A stretch of 64,000 nt of DNA. It comes from an uncultured Bacilli bacterium (GTDB taxonomy: Bacteria > Bacillota_I > Bacilli_A > RFN20 > CAG-631). Position numbers and translations under genes: made by a program. The notes beneath the pieces are model-generated. The model was not told the origin of the DNA and did no database searches. It was given only the letters and a program-made list of their open reading frames with translations. Below are positions 62,171 through 64,000 of this stretch, in pieces (the first letter of the stretch is position 1; the number at the start of each line of letters is the position of its first letter). The DNA lies in assembly GCA_934201705.1 (NCBI GenBank), contig CAKPXF010000001.1, positions 246,844 to 310,843 of the forward strand, in the 5' to 3' direction.

Positions 62171-63295
62171 ATGTTAAAGGTAAAAGAAGTTAAAACAAAT
62201 AAAGAAAAAAGAGATTTTTTGAATTTTCCTTTAAAAATGTATAAGGATAACAAAAACTTTGTTCCACCATTATATATAGATGAAAAAAAGATTTTTAGTA
62301 AAAAATATATATATTATGATACTTGCGAAGCTATATATTTTAATTGCTATGATGATAAAATTGTTGGAAGAATATCAGCAATTTTACAAAAAGCAAGTAA
62401 TGAAAAATGGAATCAAAAAAGGGTAAGATTCACAAGATTTGATGCCATAAATGATGTAAATGTTGCTAAAGCATTGTTTTTAGAAGTTGAAAAATGGGCA
62501 AAAGCAAAACAAATGGATGAAATAGTTGGACCACTTGGCTTTTCTGACCTTGAACGCGAGGGACTATTAATTGAAGGCTTTGACGAACTTGCGACTTTTG
62601 AAGAACAATACAATGCGCCATATTATCAAAAATTAATAGAAGAATGTGGCTATGAAAAAGAAGTGGATTGGCTTGAACATAAATTAACAGTTCCTAAAGA
62701 CAATTGTCAATTACTACGTCTTGAAAAATTAAGCGATTTAATGATGAAAAGATATAATCTACACTATGCAAATTGTAAAAGTATAAGCATAATTATCAAA
62801 AGATATGGTAAACAAATATTTCAAGCTATTGATAAAACATATGAAAACATTTATGGCACAGTACCATTTACAGATGGAATGAGAAAAATGATGATTGATA
62901 ACTTTAAATTAATTGTTAGGCCAAAAGATGTGGCTTTAATAGTGGATGAAAATGATAGACTAGTTTGTTTTGGAATAATTATTCCCTCAATTTCTAAGGC
63001 GGTTCAAAAATCAAGTGGGCATTTAACAATTCCAACAATTGTTAGAATTTTAAAAGCTAAGAAAAATCCTGAAATAATAGATTTAGGATTAATTGGCGTA
63101 TTGCCAGAATATGAAATGAAAGGAATTGCTTCATCAGCACTTGCTAAAATTATAAAAACATTAGAAAAAGATAATATAAAATATGCTGAAACAAATCTAA
63201 ATTTAGAAACGAACTATCATATTATTAATCAATGGAAAAACTTTGACGCAATACAACACAAAAGGCGTAGATGCTTTATTAAAAAAATAAACTAG
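62171..63295 (+). CDS. GNAT-like N-acetyltransferase family protein
   Basis: A 374-residue protein of a widespread family annotated as GNAT-like. The N-terminal half has DNKNFVPPLYIDEKKIF, IVGRISAILQK, FTRFDAINDVNVAKALF, then IVGPLGFSDLEREGLLIEGF, which is the family's best-conserved block. The C-terminal half has a second GNAT-like fold with DLGLIGVLPEYEMKGIASSAL, the acetyl-CoA loop, and NLNLETNYHIINQW. The substrate is unknown. The two-domain layout is typical of relatives in gut Firmicutes. It has its own promoter and ends at a shared terminator with the TspO gene. Confidence 0.82.
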   Translation: MLKVKEVKTNKEKRDFLNFPLKMYKDNKNFVPPLYIDEKKIFSKKYIYYDTCEAIYFNCYDDKIVGRISAILQKASNEKWNQKRVRFTRFDAINDVNVAKALFLEVEKWAKAKQMDEIVGPLGFSDLEREGLLIEGFDELATFEEQYNAPYYQKLIEECGYEKEVDWLEHKLTVPKDNCQLLRLEKLSDLMMKRYNLHYANCKSISIIIKRYGKQIFQAIDKTYENIYGTVPFTDGMRKMMIDNFKLIVRPKDVALIVDENDRLVCFGIIIPSISKAVQKSSGHLTIPTIVRILKAKKNPEIIDLGLIGVLPEYEMKGIASSALAKIIKTLEKDNIKYAETNLNLETNYHIINQWKNFDAIQHKRRRCFIKKIN

Positions 63296-63322
63296 AATAC
63301 TCACTGTAAAATAGTGAGTATT
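63296..63322. terminator. Bidirectional terminator
   Basis: A ten-bp perfect stem AATACTCACT / AGTGAGTATT with a seven-base loop between the convergent GNAT-like and TspO genes. T-runs follow on the plus side. Confidence 0.88.
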
Positions 63323-63760
63323 TTAATTTAATAAAGCAACGCCAAAATTCAAATAAATAGCAATCATTAGCCAAACCAAATAAATAAGATTAACATAAAA
63401 AAGTTTTTTCTTTATTTGACTTATAAAATAAACAAATACAAAGCTTAAAAAATAAATAATAAATAAAAGGACAAGTGCAACTAAGAAATACCCTAAGATA
63501 AAAAATAGAACATTCCATAATGTATGGGAAATTAAAATTAGTAAATATTGCAAATATATTTTTTTGCTATCCAAACAAGTATACATTGTATAATACATGA
63601 GTGCATAAATAATACTCCATACTATTATGAAGATATAATTAGGTGGAGAAAATGTAGGAGTATTAATAGTTGTGTATTTATATTTACCAAAAATAATAGC
63701 TAATGAGCTAGTTAATATGCATACAAGCAAGGGCAAAAAAATTTTTAAATGTTTTTTCAT
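63323..63760 (-). CDS. TspO/MBR family membrane protein
   Basis: A 145-residue protein with five membrane segments, the TspO (translocator/benzodiazepine-receptor) fold that binds porphyrins and sterol-like molecules. Typical residues: NTPTFSPPNYIFIIVWSIIYALM (Pro-rich loop and Trp), SHTLWNVLFFILGYF, and LIYLVWLMIAIYLNFGVALLN at the end. AGGTGAT on the reverse strand at about 63767-63773 precedes the ATG. In bacteria TspO proteins are linked to tetrapyrrole handling and stress; the precise role here is unknown. Confidence 0.88.
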   Translation of the reverse strand: MKKHLKIFLPLLVCILTSSLAIIFGKYKYTTINTPTFSPPNYIFIIVWSIIYALMYYTMYTCLDSKKIYLQYLLILISHTLWNVLFFILGYFLVALVLLFIIYFLSFVFVYFISQIKKKLFYVNLIYLVWLMIAIYLNFGVALLN

Positions 63761-63824
63761 TCTATCACCTAAATTATTTTATGCATTTCATAAAAATAAT
63801 ATGAAGTTAATAAAATATAATCTA

Positions 63825-63850
63825 TATAATGCGTGCGCGCACTCGCGTAC
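63825..63850 (+). other. TATAAT plus GC-rich alternating tract
   Basis: TATAAT (63825-63830) is followed by GCGTGCGCGCACTCGCGTAC (63831-63850). It contains the palindrome GTGCGCGCAC and 14 alternating purine-pyrimidine bases. In DNA this AT-rich it stands out. It could be the GC-rich discriminator of an upstream rRNA P1-type promoter, although the -35 is poor. Confidence 0.4.
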
Positions 63851-63909
63851 AATAAAAATTGAATAAATTATTAATACTATAAAATTAGTAAAAAAAAATA
63901 AAAAAGATG

Positions 63910-63938
63910 TTGACATAAAAAAGTTAATGATGTATTAT
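63910..63938 (+). promoter_or_regulatory. Strong promoter of a stable RNA operon
   Basis: Perfect TTGACA (63910-63915), 17-base spacer, TATTAT (63933-63938). It lies just before an antitermination-type leader, consistent with an rRNA operon promoter. Confidence 0.85.
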
Positions 63939-63945
63939 ATATGAG

Positions 63946-64000
63946 CAGTCGACGAAAAGACTGAGAAATGATCTTTGAAAACTAGACAGAAAACAACGTC
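63946..64000 (+). promoter_or_regulatory. rRNA operon leader with boxA
   Basis: A short hairpin CAGTC/GACTG (63946-63963) is followed by TGATCTTTGAAAACT (63969-63983), which matches the Firmicute rRNA boxA (TGTTCTTTGAAAACT) with one change, then ACAGAAAACAACGTC. This is the usual sequence a short distance before 16S rRNA, so an rRNA operon should begin just after the window. Confidence 0.82.

Noticed and set aside
1..64000. UGA read as tryptophan (mollicute code)
   Set aside because: Several genes end in UGA at the expected length and Trp positions in conserved motifs are UGG.
63839..64000. 16S rRNA gene inside the window
   Set aside because: Only the promoter, hairpin and boxA leader are present; the sequence stops before any 16S core sequence.

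Overview
The window is low-GC DNA (by eye under 30% G+C) from a Firmicutes/Bacilli-type bacterium. UGA is used as a stop (for example at the ends of uppS, the first P-II gene and the second ABC exporter gene) and Trp is UGG, so this is not a UGA-recoding mollicute. Strong AGGAGG-type ribosome sites, a PolC-type DNA polymerase, Bacillus-like gene orders (uppS-cdsA-dxr-rseP-polC, glmU/prs, rplM-rpsI-cwlD) and many Ser/Glu-rich lipoproteins fit an uncultured gut Bacilli lineage related to Erysipelotrichales, RF39 or RFN20. That placement is inference.

Layout. 1-13.4 kb: a glycan locus with the end of a GtaA-like gene, a frameshifted sugar-binding lipoprotein, two MalF/MalG-type permeases, a 1022-aa surface protein and three lipoproteins, one with a DUF4838 domain and others with Ig-like or carbohydrate-binding-like modules. 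13.5-24.3 kb: housekeeping block (uppS, cdsA, dxr, rseP, polC, a shrunken GlmU-like gene, prs). 24.4-30.6 kb: a GH32 lipoprotein, a second lipoprotein, an MFS and a DMT transporter. 31.0-37.6 kb: a complete type II-A CRISPR-Cas locus: tracrRNA on the minus strand, cas9-cas1-cas2-csn2, a leader ending in the motif known from streptococcal II-A systems, and a seven-repeat array. 37.6-39.7 kb: an unknown 152-aa gene abutting the array, then an AbiEi/AbiEii toxin-antitoxin pair. 39.9-43.0 kb: DUF1538 membrane protein, two P-II-like proteins, an AraC regulator. 43.1-55.3 kb: an Lpl-like locus (GH4 enzyme with CHSV motif, nucleoside hydrolase, two permeases, binding protein, beta-helix lipoprotein, two lipoproteins sharing a six-copy module). 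55.4-57.5 kb: rplM-rpsI with a structured leader, cwlD-like amidase, small membrane protein. 57.5-62.1 kb: MarR regulator with a clear operator, an asymmetric heterodimeric ABC exporter, an SDR enzyme. 62.2-63.8 kb: GNAT-like protein and TspO. The window ends in the promoter and boxA leader of what is almost certainly an rRNA operon.

How it works together. Two sugar-importer loci, each without its own ATPase gene, flank core genes; their surface lipoproteins probably bind and cut glycans outside the cell and hand sugars to the permeases, with a shared ATPase encoded elsewhere. CRISPR-Cas and AbiE form a small defence cluster. The observations most worth checking are the GlmU remnant that has lost its catalytic motifs, the terminal CRISPR repeat kept only over the stretch that pairs with tracrRNA, the unknown gene joined to the array, the probable ATT start of the AbiEii toxin, the paired lipoproteins with a shared repeated module, and a Z-DNA-prone GC patch just upstream of the rRNA promoter.
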